DNA of 64,000 nt from NCBI RefSeq assembly GCF_000737195.2, contig NZ_JALM01000076.1, positions 1-64,000 on the forward strand, given 5' to 3'. Source of the stretch: Sciscionella sediminilitoris (GTDB lineage: Bacteria > Actinomycetota > Actinomycetes > Mycobacteriales > Pseudonocardiaceae). The notes beneath the pieces are model-generated. The model had not been told where the DNA came from. It did no database searches and saw only the letters and a program-made list of their open reading frames with translations. Positions 7,301 through 20,000 of this stretch are shown in pieces. Both the position numbers and the translations under genes were made by a program. Every line of letters begins with the position of its first letter. Within the stretch, counting starts at the first letter, position 1.

Positions 7301-10300
7301 CGCAGTTCCTCCTCGATCGCCGCGCCGATCACCGCGAGGGGTTCGGCCCGCATGAGTTCCTCGTGCCCGGCATCCAGTGCGGTGCGGTGCACCCGGCCGG
7401 TGATCGCCTCGGTCCAGCGCGCGGCCAGTGGTTCCGCACCGCGCGCGGTGAACAGGTGCAGGTCCCCGTCGAAGCTCCCGGGTGTCCACCGCGCGCCGAG
7501 CCGGGCGTGCGCGGACATCGCGGTCACCATCCGTTCGAACCGTTCCTCGTCCAGGGCGGCGAGCGGCCCGGATCCGGCGCGGGCGAGTTCCCTGGCCCGC
7601 GCCCTGGTCAGGCCCGGTTCGGCCGGGCAGCCGATGGTTTCCAGGAACGAGGCGAGCATTTCGGCCTCCCCGGGGAGCGGATCCGCGGCATGGGGCGGGT
7701 AACTGTCCGCGATCCCGAGGTAGCCGACCTGTTCCCCCTCGGCCTGCAGGCGCACCGCGATCTCGTGCGCGAGCATCCCGCCGAGTGACCAGCCGAACAG
7801 GTGGTACGGGCCGTGCGGGCGCAGTTCCCGGATCAGCGGCAGGTACTGCCCGGCGAGTGCGGCGAGGCTGCGCGGCAGCGGGGCGCCCTCGGCCACGTAG
7901 GGGGACTGGATGCCGTGGATGCCGCGCCCGGGATCGAGGTGTTCGGTGAGCCCGAGGTAGGGCAGGCTGAGCCCGAGCCCGCTGTGCAGGCACAGCAGCG
8001 GCGGCAGCGGACCGTCCGCGCGGATCGGGAGCACGGTGGCGAACGGATCGGTGCCGGTGTCCGCGATCGCGCTCTCCGGTTCGGCGACCGCGGCCAGTTC
8101 GGCGACACTGCGATGCGTGAACAGGTCGGCGACCCGCAGCCGCAGCCCGGCCTTCGCGGCCCGGTCCACGACCTGGATGGAGCGGATGCTGTTACCGCCC
8201 TCGGCGAAGAAGTCCGTGGCCACATCCGCGGGTGCGCCGAGGACTTCACCGACGACCGCGCACAGCACCCGTTCGGCCTCGGTGCGCGGCGCGCGGGCGG
8301 CCCGGGCGCGGGGTGCGGGCGCGGGCAACCGGTCCCGGTCCACCTTGCCGCTCGGCCCGGTCGGGAACGCCTCGAGGCACACGATCACGTTGGGCACCAT
8401 GAACTGCGGCAACCGCTCGGCCAGGTGCGCGCGCAGCTGTTCCTCGATGTCCTGTTCGGCGAGCACGTACCCGATCAGCCGGTCCCCCTGGGCGACCGCG
8501 ACCGCCGCGCCCACGCCGGGATGGGCGGCGAGCGCGGCCTCCACCTCGGCGAGCTCGATCCGGAATCCGCGCACCTTGACCTGTTCGTCGGTGCGCCCCA
8601 GGAACTCCAGCTGTCCGTCCGGGCGCCAGCGCACCAGATCCCCGGTGCGATACATCCGCTGCCCCGGTTCGCCGAACGGGTCGGCGACGAACCGGTTCGC
8701 GGTCAGGCCCGGCCTGCCGTGATAGCCGAGTGCGAGCCCGCCGGAGAGGTAGAGCTCCCCGGTCACCCCGGCCGGTACCGGGCGCAGCAGTTCGTCCAGC
8801 ACCCGCAACCGTTTGCCGCCGAGCGGGCGCCCGATCGGCGGCCTGCCGGGCCGGTCCGGATCGAGGTCATCGGAGATGGTGGCGCATACGGTCGCCTCGG
8901 TCGGACCGTAGAGGTTGAGCATCCGCCGCCCGGGCGCCCAGCGGCGCACCACGTCCTCCCCGCAGGCCTCCCCCGCCACCGCGAGCGCGACCCGTTCGGG
9001 AATCGTGCACTCGTCGGGCATTCCGGCGAGCACCACCGGGGGCAGCACCGCGAAACCGATGTTCTCGGTGTCCAGCAATTCCGCGAGCGGCGCGCCGAGC
9101 CGCTGCTGCTCGTCCAGCAGCACCAGGGTGTTGCCCGCGAACACCGAGTCCGCGAGTTCCCCGGCGAACGCGTCGAAGCTCAGCGCGGAGAACTGCAGCA
9201 CGCGGTGGTTTTCCGCGCCATGGCGGGCGTTGCGGGCCGCGACGAGTTCGGCGAACCCGGCGTGCGGCAGCACGGTTCCCTTGGGGCGCCCGGTGGAACC
9301 CGAGGTGTAGATCAGGTACGCGGGCTGCTGCGGATGGATGGGCACCCGCGGGGCGCTCGCGGGATGCGCATCGAGCTCCAGCTCCTCGAACACCAGGTGC
9401 GCACCGGGCAGCCCGGCGGCCGCGTCGGCGAGGACGAGTGCCGGCGCGGCGTCGGCGAGCATGTACTCGATGCGCTCGGGCGGATAACCGGGATCGATGG
9501 GCAGAAAGGCCGCGCCCGCTTTCAGCACGGCGAGCACCGCGACCACCAGTCCGGGTTCACGGCCGAAGGCGATCCCTACGAAATCCCCCGCGCTCACCCC
9601 GTGCGCGCGCAGCAGATGCGCCAGCCGGTTCGCCCGGTCCTCGAGTTCCGCGTAGCTGAGCTCGCGGCCGTGTTTGCTGACCGCCGCCTTCCGCGGATTC
9701 CGGGCGAGCGCGCGGGCGAACAGGGCGGGCATGGTGTCCGGCTGTCCGGGTTCGGTTCCCGCCCAGTCGACGGTCAGCCGCGTGCGTTCGGCCGCGCCGA
9801 GCAGGTCGTAGCGGGCGTGCGGGCGGCGTGGTTCGGCGGCGACCGCGCGCAGCAGCCGGACGAACCGGTCCGCGATGGACTGGGCGCTGGCCTCGGTGAA
9901 CAGGTCGGCGCTGTACTCCACGGCCCCGCGCAGGTGTTCGGGGAATTCGTCGAACAGCAGGGTCAGGTCGACCTTCGCGCTCGCCGAATCCACCAGTTCG
10001 ATCTGCGGGTCCAGACCGGGAAGCCGGATGTCGGGGTGGTGATAGTTGGCGTAGGCGAGCCCGACCTGGAACAGCGCCTCGCGGGAGAGCGAGCGTTCCG
10101 GGTTGCACGCCTGCACCACCTGTTCGAAGGGCACATCCTGATTGGCGAAGGCGGCGAGATCGTGCTCGCGCACCCGGGCGAGCAGCGTGCCGAAGTCCGG
10201 GTCCCCGCTGGTGTCGGTGCGCAGCACGATGGTGTTCACGAACAGTCCGGCCAGCCCGTGCAGCCGTTCGTCGGGGCGCCCGGCGACGGCGGTGCCCATC

Positions 10301-13300
10301 GGGATGTCGGTGCCCGCGCCGAGTGCGCGCAGCAGCAGCGCGAATCCGGCCTGCACCACCATGAACAGGCTCGCGTTGTGTTCGCCCGCGAGTGCGCGCA
10401 GCGCGGTGCACAGTTCGGCGTCCACGGTGAACCACACCTTGCCACCGCGGTGCGTGGTGGCCGCGGGACGGGGGAAATCGGTGGGCAGCGCGAGTTCACC
10501 GGGCAGCTCGCGCAGTGTCTCGCGCCAGTAGTCCAGCTGCGCGGTGTAGTCCTGTTCGGCGTGCCAGAGCGCGTAGTCGGCGTACTGCAGGCCCAGCGGT
10601 TCCCATTCCGGTTCCCGTCCCGCGGCGCGCGCCCGGTAGGCGGTGGCGAGGTCGGTGGAGAGCACGTCGATCGACCAGCCGTCCACGGCGACGTGGTGCA
10701 GCACGAGCAGGAACACGTGCTCACGCGGGCCGAGCCGGTAACACCGCGCCCGCAACGGCAATCCGTTCTCCAGGTCGAATCCGGTGTCGGCCTGTTCGGC
10801 GAGCAGGGCGGGCAGTTCGGCGGCTGTGGTCTCGGTCAGCACCAGGTTCGGGCTGCCCGCCTCGGCGTCCAGGATCGCCTGATACGGGGAGCCGTCCACG
10901 GCCGGATACACGGTGCGCAGCACCTCGTGCCTGGCCACGACATCCCGCAGCGCGGCGCGTAGCGCGTCCTTGTCGAGCTCACCGTGCAACCGGACGGCGA
11001 GCGGGATCGTGTAGGTTCCGCCCGCGTCCCCGAGCTTGTTCATGAACCACAACCGTTGCTGTGCCGAGGAAAGCGGCAGCACATCGGGGCGCGGATGCCG
11101 GGGCTCGGGCACCGAGCGGGCCTTGTCCGCGCCCGCGATCCGCACCGCGAGCTCGGCCACGGTGCGCGCCTCGAACAGGGCGCGGATCGCCAGTTCCGCG
11201 TCCAGGCTCCTGCGCACCCGCGCCACGAGGGTGGTGGCCAGCAGCGAATGCCCGCCGAGCGCGAAGAAGTCCTCGTCGATACCGACCGATTCCCGGCCGA
11301 GTACTTCGGCGAACAACCCGCACAGGGTTTCCTCGAGCCGGTTGCGCGGACCGCGCCCGCCGCCGCTGTGCCACTGCTCGGGCCGGGGCAGCCGGGCCCG
11401 GTCGATCTTGCCGTTCGGGGTCATCGGGAATTCCCCGAGCACGAGCAGCGCGGAAGGCCGTAGCGCCGAGGGAAGGCGGGTTTCGGCGTGCGTGCGCAGT
11501 TCGGCTTCGGTGACCTCGCCGAGGGCGTACCCGGTCAGGCGCACATCCCCGTCGCCGTAGTCGTGCGCGATCGCGGCCGCGGCACGCACCCGATCGTGTT
11601 CGGCCAGCACCGCCTCCACCTCACCGAGTTCGATGCGGTGCCCGCGGATCTTGACCTGGTTGTCCGATCGCCCGTGATAGTCGAGTTGCCCGTCCGCGCC
11701 GATCGACACCACGTCCCCGGTGCGGTACATCCGCTGTCCCGGTGCGCCGAAGGGGTCGGCGAGGAACCGGCTCGCGGTCAGCCCCGGCCGGTGCAGATAA
11801 CCGTGCGCCAGCCCGATTCCGGCGAGATACAGCTCTGCGCGCACACCGGGCGGAACCGGGCGCAGCGCCTCGTCGAGCACATAGGCGCGGGTTCCGGTGA
11901 TCGGGGTGCCGATGGCGGGCGCGCCCGTCCGGGTGCCGTCCTGCGCGCCGGCGGTGGACCAGATCGTGGTCTCGGTCGGCCCGTACAGGTTCACCGGAAC
12001 ACATCCGGCGGCCCGCAGCGCGGCGGCGAGCGGTTCGTCCAGCGCCTCCCCGCCGACCAGGGCGCGCAGTCCGGCGAGCCGGTCCCCCGCGCAGTCCAGC
12101 AGGGAACGCCACAGGCTCGGGGTGGCCTGCATGATGGAGGCGCGGGCGGCCGCCTCGGCGAGCGTTTCGGGGTCCCGCACCGTCTCCGGTTCGGCGAGCA
12201 CCACGGTGGCACCGGCGGCGAGCGGGCAGCACAGTTCGAGGTTGGCGATGTCGAAACCGAAGGTGGTCACCGCCAGCATCCGGTCACCGGGCCGCATCCC
12301 GAACCGCGCGGTCATGTCGTGCACCAGGTTCGCGAACGCCGCGTGCGGCACCACGACGCCCTTGGGCCGCCCGGTGGAACCCGAGGTGTAGATGACATAG
12401 GCGGGATCCTCGCCGCGGATGGTGATCTCCGGACGGGTCGCGGGCACCTCCCGGTCCGCGTCGAAGTCCGCGCCGGTGAGCACGAGCATCGGTTCGGCGT
12501 CGGCGAGCATCATCTCGATGCGCTCGGCCGGGTACTCCGGATCGATGGGCAGATAGGCCGCCCCGCTGCGCAGCACCCCGTAGGCGGCGATCAGCAGCTC
12601 GATTCCGCGCGGTGCGGTGATCGCCACCAGTTCGCCCGGCCCCGCCCCGTGCGCGCGCAGCCGGTGCGCGAGCCGGTTCACCCGCTCCTCGAATTCCCGG
12701 TAGGTCAGCGCTCCCTGCCCGCAGCGCACCGCGATCGCCTCGGGTTCCCCGCACACCAGATCGGGAACCAGTGCCCGACCGGGTTCGGCGTGCGCACCGC
12801 GCAGCATCGCGGGTTCGTCCCCGGCGTGCAGCCGCAGCCGGGCCAGCCGGATGTCCGGATCCGCGGCGAAGGCTTCGAGCAGCCGCCGCAGCCGGTCGAG
12901 CAGGTTTCCCGGTTCGGCGAGGGCGCCCGGGAGGTACTGCAGCCGCAGTTCGATCCGTTCCCCGGGCAGCACGGTGAGCCCGACCGGGAATCCCATCGCG
13001 GTGCGGATATCGGCATCCGCGACGCGCACCTCGCCCAGTCCTTCGGCGGCGCGCAGCGGGTAGCTCTGGAACGCGAGCACCGTGTCGAACAGTTCGCCGA
13101 TCCCGGCCAGCCGCTGGATCTCGGCAAGCCCGAGGTGCCGGTGCCCTTCGAGGGCGGACTGCCCGGACTGCACCGCGGCGAGGGTTTCCGCGAGGGTGTC
13201 CCCCGGGCGCGGACGCACCCGGACCGGCAGCGTGTTCGCGAACATCCCGACCATGGACTCCACCCCGGCCAGTTCCCCGGAGCGCCCGGAGTGCACCGCG

Positions 13301-14070
13301 CCGAAGAGCACATCGGTGCTCCCGGTGAGCGCGCCGAGCAGAATCCCCCAGCAGCCCTGGAACACGGTGTTCATGGTGATCCCGAGCGCGCGGGCCCGTT
13401 CGGTGAGCGCCGCGCTCAGTTCCGCATCGAGCAGCTCGGTGCGCTGTTCGGGCAGGCCGCCCGCGGTGTCCGCGGCGGCGAGCCTTGTCGGTTCCCGCAC
13501 CCCGTCGAGCGCGGTGCGCCAGGCCTGCCGTGCGGCCGCGGTGTCCTGACCGGCGAGCCAGGCGAGGTGGTCCCGGTACGGGCGCGCGGGCTCCAGCGGG
13601 GCACCCGCGTAGCACGCGGCGAGTTCGGCGAGCAGGATCGGCATCGACCAGCCGTCCGCGACCAGGTGGTGCACCGTCCACATGAGACGGTGCGTGTGTT
13701 CCCCGGTGCGCACCAGGGTGAACCGGGAAAGCGGCGGGTTCGCCGGATCGAACCGGGTGCGGCGGTCCCGTTCGGCGATGGCCTCGAGTTCCGCGGGGGC
13801 GGCGTCGAGCTCGGTCCAGTCGAGTTCCACCCGCTCGGGCACCACCTGCACCGCCTCACCCTGTTTGCGGTGCCGGAAACAGGCGCGCAGCGCGGGATGG
13901 CGGGCGTGCAGCGCCGCGGCCGCCTCGGCGAGCGCGGCGGTATCCAGTGCGCCCTCGAGGTCGAGCAGCACCTGGATCAGGTAGGGATCGGTACTGTCCC
14001 GGTCGAACTTCACCTGGAACAGCAAACCCTCTTGCAGGGGGGAAAGCGGCAGGAATTCGCTGCGTCCCAT
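7297..14070 (-). CDS. Non-ribosomal peptide synthetase, C-A-T-C-A-T-TE (modules 3 and 4)
   Basis: A 2257-residue NRPS. Landmarks: C3 with HHLVADGWS (about residue 137); A3 with [11 protein letters not shown] (about 557); T3 with LGGHSL (about 935); C4 with HHVAVDGWS (about 1123); A4 with [11 protein letters not shown] (about 1583); T4 with GGNSI (about 1955); type I thioesterase with GWSLGG Ser (about 2090), ADSYPP Asp and GHEELM His. The A3 pocket code, read against the GrsA positions, is DILQLGLIWK, which I recall as the glycine code. A4 gives DAGVAALVCK, unassigned, though the VCK end resembles aromatic codes. C3 opens with [12 protein letters not shown], like C domains that accept a D-residue; C4 opens with [12 protein letters not shown], the ordinary LCL form. 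The terminal TE shows this is the release enzyme, by hydrolysis or cyclisation. It starts 11 nt after the partner NRPS. Confidence 0.93.
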   Translation of the reverse strand: MGRSEFLPLSPLQEGLLFQVKFDRDSTDPYLIQVLLDLEGALDTAALAEAAAALHARHPALRACFRHRKQGEAVQVVPERVELDWTELDAAPAELEAIAERDRRTRFDPANPPLSRFTLVRTGEHTHRLMWTVHHLVADGWSMPILLAELAACYAGAPLEPARPYRDHLAWLAGQDTAAARQAWRTALDGVREPTRLAAADTAGGLPEQRTELLDAELSAALTERARALGITMNTVFQGCWGILLGALTGSTDVLFGAVHSGRSGELAGVESMVGMFANTLPVRVRPRPGDTLAETLAAVQSGQSALEGHRHLGLAEIQRLAGIGELFDTVLAFQSYPLRAAEGLGEVRVADADIRTAMGFPVGLTVLPGERIELRLQYLPGALAEPGNLLDRLRRLLEAFAADPDIRLARLRLHAGDEPAMLRGAHAEPGRALVPDLVCGEPEAIAVRCGQGALTYREFEERVNRLAHRLRAHGAGPGELVAITAPRGIELLIAAYGVLRSGAAYLPIDPEYPAERIEMMLADAEPMLVLTGADFDADREVPATRPEITIRGEDPAYVIYTSGSTGRPKGVVVPHAAFANLVHDMTARFGMRPGDRMLAVTTFGFDIANLELCCPLAAGATVVLAEPETVRDPETLAEAAARASIMQATPSLWRSLLDCAGDRLAGLRALVGGEALDEPLAAALRAAGCVPVNLYGPTETTIWSTAGAQDGTRTGAPAIGTPITGTRAYVLDEALRPVPPGVRAELYLAGIGLAHGYLHRPGLTASRFLADPFGAPGQRMYRTGDVVSIGADGQLDYHGRSDNQVKIRGHRIELGEVEAVLAEHDRVRAAAAIAHDYGDGDVRLTGYALGEVTEAELRTHAETRLPSALRPSALLVLGEFPMTPNGKIDRARLPRPEQWHSGGGRGPRNRLEETLCGLFAEVLGRESVGIDEDFFALGGHSLLATTLVARVRRSLDAELAIRALFEARTVAELAVRIAGADKARSVPEPRHPRPDVLPLSSAQQRLWFMNKLGDAGGTYTIPLAVRLHGELDKDALRAALRDVVARHEVLRTVYPAVDGSPYQAILDAEAGSPNLVLTETTAAELPALLAEQADTGFDLENGLPLRARCYRLGPREHVFLLVLHHVAVDGWSIDVLSTDLATAYRARAAGREPEWEPLGLQYADYALWHAEQDYTAQLDYWRETLRELPGELALPTDFPRPAATTHRGGKVWFTVDAELCTALRALAGEHNASLFMVVQAGFALLLRALGAGTDIPMGTAVAGRPDERLHGLAGLFVNTIVLRTDTSGDPDFGTLLARVREHDLAAFANQDVPFEQVVQACNPERSLSREALFQVGLAYANYHHPDIRLPGLDPQIELVDSASAKVDLTLLFDEFPEHLRGAVEYSADLFTEASAQSIADRFVRLLRAVAAEPRRPHARYDLLGAAERTRLTVDWAGTEPGQPDTMPALFARALARNPRKAAVSKHGRELSYAELEDRANRLAHLLRAHGVSAGDFVGIAFGREPGLVVAVLAVLKAGAAFLPIDPGYPPERIEYMLADAAPALVLADAAAGLPGAHLVFEELELDAHPASAPRVPIHPQQPAYLIYTSGSTGRPKGTVLPHAGFAELVAARNARHGAENHRVLQFSALSFDAFAGELADSVFAGNTLVLLDEQQRLGAPLAELLDTENIGFAVLPPVVLAGMPDECTIPERVALAVAGEACGEDVVRRWAPGRRMLNLYGPTEATVCATISDDLDPDRPGRPPIGRPLGGKRLRVLDELLRPVPAGVTGELYLSGGLALGYHGRPGLTANRFVADPFGEPGQRMYRTGDLVRWRPDGQLEFLGRTDEQVKVRGFRIELAEVEAALAAHPGVGAAVAVAQGDRLIGYVLAEQDIEEQLRAHLAERLPQFMVPNVIVCLEAFPTGPSGKVDRDRLPAPAPRARAARAPRTEAERVLCAVVGEVLGAPADVATDFFAEGGNSIRSIQVVDRAAKAGLRLRVADLFTHRSVAELAAVAEPESAIADTGTDPFATVLPIRADGPLPPLLCLHSGLGLSLPYLGLTEHLDPGRGIHGIQSPYVAEGAPLPRSLAALAGQYLPLIRELRPHGPYHLFGWSLGGMLAHEIAVRLQAEGEQVGYLGIADSYPPHAADPLPGEAEMLASFLETIGCPAEPGLTRARARELARAGSGPLAALDEERFERMVTAMSAHARLGARWTPGSFDGDLHLFTARGAEPLAARWTEAITGRVHRTALDAGHEELMRAEPLAVIGAAIEEELR

Positions 14071-14081
14071 GGTCGGTCCTT

Positions 14082-17000
14082 TCAGTTCAGTCCCAGTTCG
14101 AGCTCATCGGCCTCGTCCTCGGCCAGGGTGAGCAGCGGCTGCTCGTCCTCCGGTGCCGCGTGGCCGGTCTCCCCTGCCGCGGTGGCCAGCGCCTCGGCGG
14201 TGCGGTGGGTGAACACATCCCGCACGGTCAGTTCGAGTCCTTCGGCGCGGGCCATGCCGACCACCCGGATCGAGGAGATCGAATCGCCGCCGAGGGTGAA
14301 GAAATCGTCCTCGGCACCGATGCCGGGCAGGCCGAGTACCTCGGCGAGGATCCGGCACAGCAGGTGTTCGCGTTCGGTCTCCGGTGCCCGCCCGGCGAAC
14401 AGCTCGGCGAGGTCCGGATCCGGGGCGGGCAATGCCTTGCGGTCGAGTTTCCCGTGCGCGGTGAGGGGAAGCGCGTCGAGCGGCACCAGCTGGCTCGGCA
14501 GCAGGTGCTCCGGGAGCACCGACCGGGCCGCCGAACGCACCCGCACCGGATCGAGATCGGCGGGCGCGAGGTAACCGACGAGGCGGCTGCGGCCCTCACC
14601 GTCGGTGAACACGTGCGCCGCCGCGTCGCGCACCCCGTCCACCGTCCGCAGGCCCGCGGCGACCTCGCCGAGTTCGATGCGATGCCCGCGCACCTTCACC
14701 TGTTCATCGCGGCGGCGCAGGAATTCCAGCTGCCCGTCCGGGCGCACCCGCACCAGATCCCCGGTGCGATACATCCGCTGCCCCGGTCCGCCGAAGGGAT
14801 CGGGGACGAAACTGGCCGCGGTGCGCCGCGGATCGTGCGTGTAGCCGCGGCCGACGCCGAGCCCGCCCACGTAGAGCTCCCCGGCGATCCCGCGCGGTAC
14901 CGGGGCGAGTTCGTCCCCGAGCACGTAGAGCCGGGTGCCGGGCACGGTGGCCCCGATCGGCACGGTCTCCGGCGCCTCGGTGAGCACCGCATGGGTCACA
15001 TCGTCCGAGCACTCGGTTGGGCCGTAGGCGTTCACCAGCGGAATCCCCGGATAGCGGGCGAGCCAGCGCGCGCACAGGTCCGCGGGCAGTTCCTCCCCGG
15101 TGACCACCAGATAGCGCAGCCCCAGCTCGGGTGCGGGAACCCCGGCGTCCCATTCGTCCAGCGCGGCGCGCAGCAGCGAGGGCACCAGTTCGAGGATCGT
15201 GGCGCGCACCGCGAACAGCGCACCCGGATCGGCAGCGGTCTCGGAATCCACGATGCGCAGCCGTCCGCCGACCACGAGCGGGGCGAGCATCTGCCACACC
15301 GAGATGTCGAAGGTGAGCGGGGCGTTGTGCACCACGGTGTCCCCGGCGCGCAGCCCGAGGTCGGCGATCTTGGCATGCAGGTGGTTGGCCATTCCGCCGC
15401 GCTGCACCATCGCGCCCTTGGGCCTGCCGGTCGATCCGGAGGTGAAGATGACGTAGGCCAGGTCCTGCGGCCCGCCGCGGGGATCGACGGCAGCTCCCGG
15501 TTCCGCGCTCAACGGCCGCACCTCGACCGGGTGCTCGGCTGCGATCCGTTCGGCGAGCTCCCGGTTCTGCGCACTCGCGAGCAAGGTAGATACCCGCGCG
15601 TCGGCGAGCATGCCCGCGGTGCGCGCGACCGGCGCCCCCGGATCGAGCGGGAGATAGGCCCCGCCCGCCGCGAGCACGCCGAGCACCGCGGCCACGAATC
15701 CGGCGCCGGGTTCGGCGAGCAGCGCGACGAGTTCGCCCTCGGGTACCGCGCGGGCGATCCCGCCGGCCTGGGCGAGGAGTTCGGCATAACCGGTCGCCCC
15801 GGTCTCGTCCACGATGGCGACCGCATCGGGTGCGCGTTCGGCGTGCGCGCGAACCGCGGTGAACACGTCGAGCTCGGTACTGCCCTCGGGGCCGTGCAGC
15901 ACGCTGTCCCCGTCGAGCACGGGAACCGAGCCGATCGGCGCACCCGGATCGGCGAGCACCGCGCGCAGGATCCGTTCGAAACCGCGCAGGATCGGCTCGA
16001 TGTCCACTCCGGGCAGGTGATCGAAGCGCACCCGCAGCCGCTGTCCGGGTTCCACCACGAGGCTGCACGGATAGTGCCGCGCGTCCCTGGCCCAGGCGCG
16101 CACCAGCGGATCCCCGCCGAGCTCACCGAACGGGAAGTTCTCGAAGACCACCGCGGTGTCGAACAGTTCCCCGGCCCCGGTGATCTCGGAGAGCCCGAGG
16201 TGCTGGTGTTCGCGCAGCGCCGACTGCTGCTCCTGCAGTTCGGTGAACAGTTCCGTGAACCGGCGGTGTGGTGGCAGGCCCGCGCGCACCGGGGTGGTGT
16301 TGAGGAACATGCCGACGATCTCCTCGGCCCCGGGCAGTTCCGGTGGCCGAACCGAGGCGGTCGCGCCGAACACCACATCGGTGCGCCCGGTCGCGCGGCC
16401 GAGCAGCACCGCCCAGCAGCCTTGCACCACGGTGTTCACGGTCAGCTCGGCCGAGCGGGCGAGTTCGCTCAACCGCGCGGTTTCCGCGGCGGTGAGTTCC
16501 AGGATGGCCGAGTGCGGAAGGGCCGGTTCCCGTGCGGCGCCCCGGTCGAGCAAGGTCGGCCCGTCCACTCCGTCGAGCAGCCCGCGCCAGGCTTCCCGTG
16601 CCGCCTCGGTGTCCTGCTCGGCGAGCCAGGCGAGGTAGTCCGCGTAGGGGCGCACCGGGGCCGGTTCGGTCTCCCCCGCGTACAGGGCGAGCAGTTCGCG
16701 GGCCAGCATCGGCATCGACCAGCCGTCGACCAGGATGTGGTGCGTGGTCCACACCAGGCGGCTGCGCCGGTCCCCGTTCTCGACCAGGGTGAACCGCACC
16801 AGCGGACCGGCGGCCAGGTCGAAGCGGCGCATCCGTTCGGTATCGGCGACCTCGTCCGGATCCCCCGCGGCGCGGCGGAAGGTCTCCGGCGCCTCGGCAC
16901 GCACCACCTGCACGGGTTCCCCGGTGCGCCGGTGGTCGAACACGGTGCGCAGTACCGGATGGCGCTCCACCAGCGCGGCACAGGCCCGGCGCAACCGCTC

Positions 17001-20000
17001 CGGATCGGCGTCCTCCAGTTCGGCGAGCACCTGCAGGGTGTACACCTCGACACCCTCGCCCTCGTACTGGCTGTGGAACAGGATCCCTTGCTGCAGCGGC
17101 GAAAGCGGCAGCACATCCGCGATCCGGCCGTGCCGCTCGGCGAAACCGTCCACTTCGGACTGGTCGAGTTCGAGCAGCGGGAAATCCGACGGGGTGCGCC
17201 CGCTCTCGGTGAGCGCGGCGAGTTCGGTCAGCACCGCGAACCAGCTGTCCGCGAGTTCCCGTGCCGCCTGCTCGGTGAGGATCCCGCCCGCCCACACCCA
17301 GTCGGCGAGCAGCCGCGGCCCGTCCGCATCGTCCACGATCACCGGGGTCAGGCCGATTACGTGCCGCAGCGGCATGTCCGGATCGGTGACCGTGCCGACC
17401 ATCGTCTCGGCATCCATCCGCCACGGCTGCCCGCTCGCGGTGAACCGGCCCAGGTAGTTGAACCCGAGTTCCGGGCGCGCGTCCGGGATCCGGCCCTGTA
17501 GGTGATGCAGCAGCCCGTAACCGATGCCGTGCTCGGGCAGCGCGCGCAGCCGCTCCTTGACCGCCTTGAGCGTGCCCGCCGGATCGGTGCCCGCGGCGAA
17601 CCGCACCGGATAGACGCTGGTGAACCAGCCGACGGTGCGCGCGAGATCCTGCCCGGGGTGCAGCTGTTCGCGCCCGTGCCCCTCCAATTCCACGAAGGTA
17701 TCGGTGCCCCGCCAGCGGGCGATCGCCAGCACCAGCCCGGCCAGCAGCACATCCGCGGTCTCCGCGTGGAAGGCGGCAGGCACGGTGGTGAGCAGGGCCG
17801 TGGTGGTCGCGCTCGGCAGTTCCCGGCGCAGCGTCCGCGCGGTGGCGTAGGTGTCCACCGCGGGATCGAGCGCCCGCGCCCCGATCGGAGCCTGCGCCTG
17901 CTCGATCTGCTCTGTCCACAGTGGAATCTCAGCGCTCCGGTCCTGCGCGGCGAGCAGCGCCGACCAGGCGCGGTAGGAGGTACCCACCGGCTCCAGTGGC
18001 CGCTCGGCGCAGGCCCGTTCCAGGTCCTCGAGCAGGATCCGCCAGGAGACCCCGTCCACGGCGAGGTGATGCACCACGATCAGCAGCCGGTCCCCGGTAC
18101 GGGCGGCGACGAGCATCCGCCCGGTTTCCGGGTTCAACCGCGCGGCGAGCCGTTCGGGTGCGGGCGGTTCCGCGCTTTCCACGAGCAGTTCGGCCGCCGT
18201 GACCGAGCCGGGCGCGGGGATCTCCGGGTCCCAGTCCGGCCCACAGCGCATCCGCAGCGCATCGTGGCTGTCCAGGATCACCTGCAACGCACCACGAATC
18301 CGCGCACTGTCCACATCGGAGGGCAGCCGCAACCGCACGTACTGTCCGTACCCGGCGACGGTGTGCGGGGCGTGCACGGTGTCCGCACGCAGCTGGCGGG
18401 CGATCGGGGTGAGCGCGAATCCGCCGATTCCGTCCCCGCTGAGCGTGTCCTGGGTACTGGTACGCGCGACCGCGGCGATCGCCTCCGGAGTCTTCCTGGT
18501 GAACACCTCACGCGGGGTGAGCACCAGGCCGGATCGGCGCGCCCTGCTGGCCACCTGGATCGCCATGATCGAATCGCCGCCGAGGGCGAAGAAGTTGTCC
18601 CGCACCCCGATCCGGTCGAGCCCGAGCGTTTCCGCGATCGCCACACACACCACGCGTTCGGCTTCGGTGCGCGGGGCGAGCAGTACGTCGGCGGCGCTCG
18701 TCTCCGGCTGAGGGATCTCCGGCAGCGCCTTGCGGTCGAGCTTGCCGTGCGCGGTCAGCGGCAGTTCCTCGAGCGGCAGAATCCGCGCGGGCACCAGGTA
18801 TTCCGGCAGCAAGGCGCCGAGCTCGGCGCGCACCGCCTCCGGATCGGCCCGGCCGGTGACGTAGCCGAGCAGGCTGCCCTTGCGCACGGCGGCGGCCGCC
18901 CCGGTGACCCGGGGCAGCGCACGCAGCCCGGCCTCTACCTCGCCGAGCTCGATCCGGTGCCCGCGCACCTTGACCTGATCGTCGCGGCGGCCGAGGAATT
19001 CCAGGCGTCCGTCCGCACGCCAACGCACCAGATCCCCGGTGCGGTACATCCGCTGGCCCGGTGCACCGGAGGACTCTGCTGCAAAAGGATCGGCGGTGAA
19101 CGTGCTCGCGGTGCGCCCCGGATCGCCGAGATAACCGCGCCCGACCGCGATCCCGCCGACGTAGAGCTCACCGACCGCGCCGAACGGAACCCGGTGCAGG
19201 TCCTCGCCGAGCACGTAGAGCCGGGTGCCGCGCACCGCCTGCCCGATCGGGGCCCTGGTGCCGATATCCTCCCCCGCGCGCAGCACCGCGTGCGTCACAT
19301 CGTCCGAGCACTCGGTCGGCCCGTAGGCGTTCAGCACGGGGATGTCCGGGAAATACGCCGACCACCGCGCGCACAGTCCGGCGGGCAGTTCCTCCCCGGT
19401 GACCGCGAGCCAGCGCAGCGCGGGCAGTTCCGGGACCTCCCCGGTGGCGTCCCACCAGTCGAGCGCGGCGCGCAGCAGCGAGGGGACCACTTCGAGCACC
19501 GTGGTTCGCTCCGCGGCGGCCGTGCCGAACAGGGCGGCCGGTTCCGCGGCGGTCTCCGGACCCACGACCTGGGTGCTCCCGCCGACCAGCAGCGCGCAGA
19601 GCAGCTGCCACACCGAGATGTCGAAGGTGACCGGCGCGTTCGCGATCACCCGGTCCTGCTCGGTCAGCCCGAGATCGGTGATCTTGGCCAGCAGATGGTT
19701 CACCATTCCCCTGCGGTGCACCATCGCGCCCTTGGGTTTCCCGGTCGATCCCGAGGTGAAGATGACATAGGCAAGGTCGGCCGGTTGCCCCTGCGGTGGC
19801 TGCGGTTCCCTGTCGGCGGTGACCGCGCCGTCCAGGCACACCTGGCGCAGTCCGGGCAGTCGCCGGGCGAGCTCGGCGTTCTCCTGCTCCACGAGCACGG
19901 TGGTGATTCCGTGGGTTTCGAGCAGGGCTGCCGAGCGTTCCAGCGGTGCGCGCACATCCAGGGGAATCCATGCCCCGCCCGCGCCGAGCACCCCGAGCAT

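Noticed and set aside
11488-14574. Very long plus-strand open frames (several over 1000 codons) opposite the NRPS genes, also at 7801-10962, 13947-17501 and 17502-21566.
   Set aside because: They are antisense to clear NRPS domains and have Arg/Pro/Gly/His-rich compositions typical of GC-skewed shadow frames, with no domain motifs.
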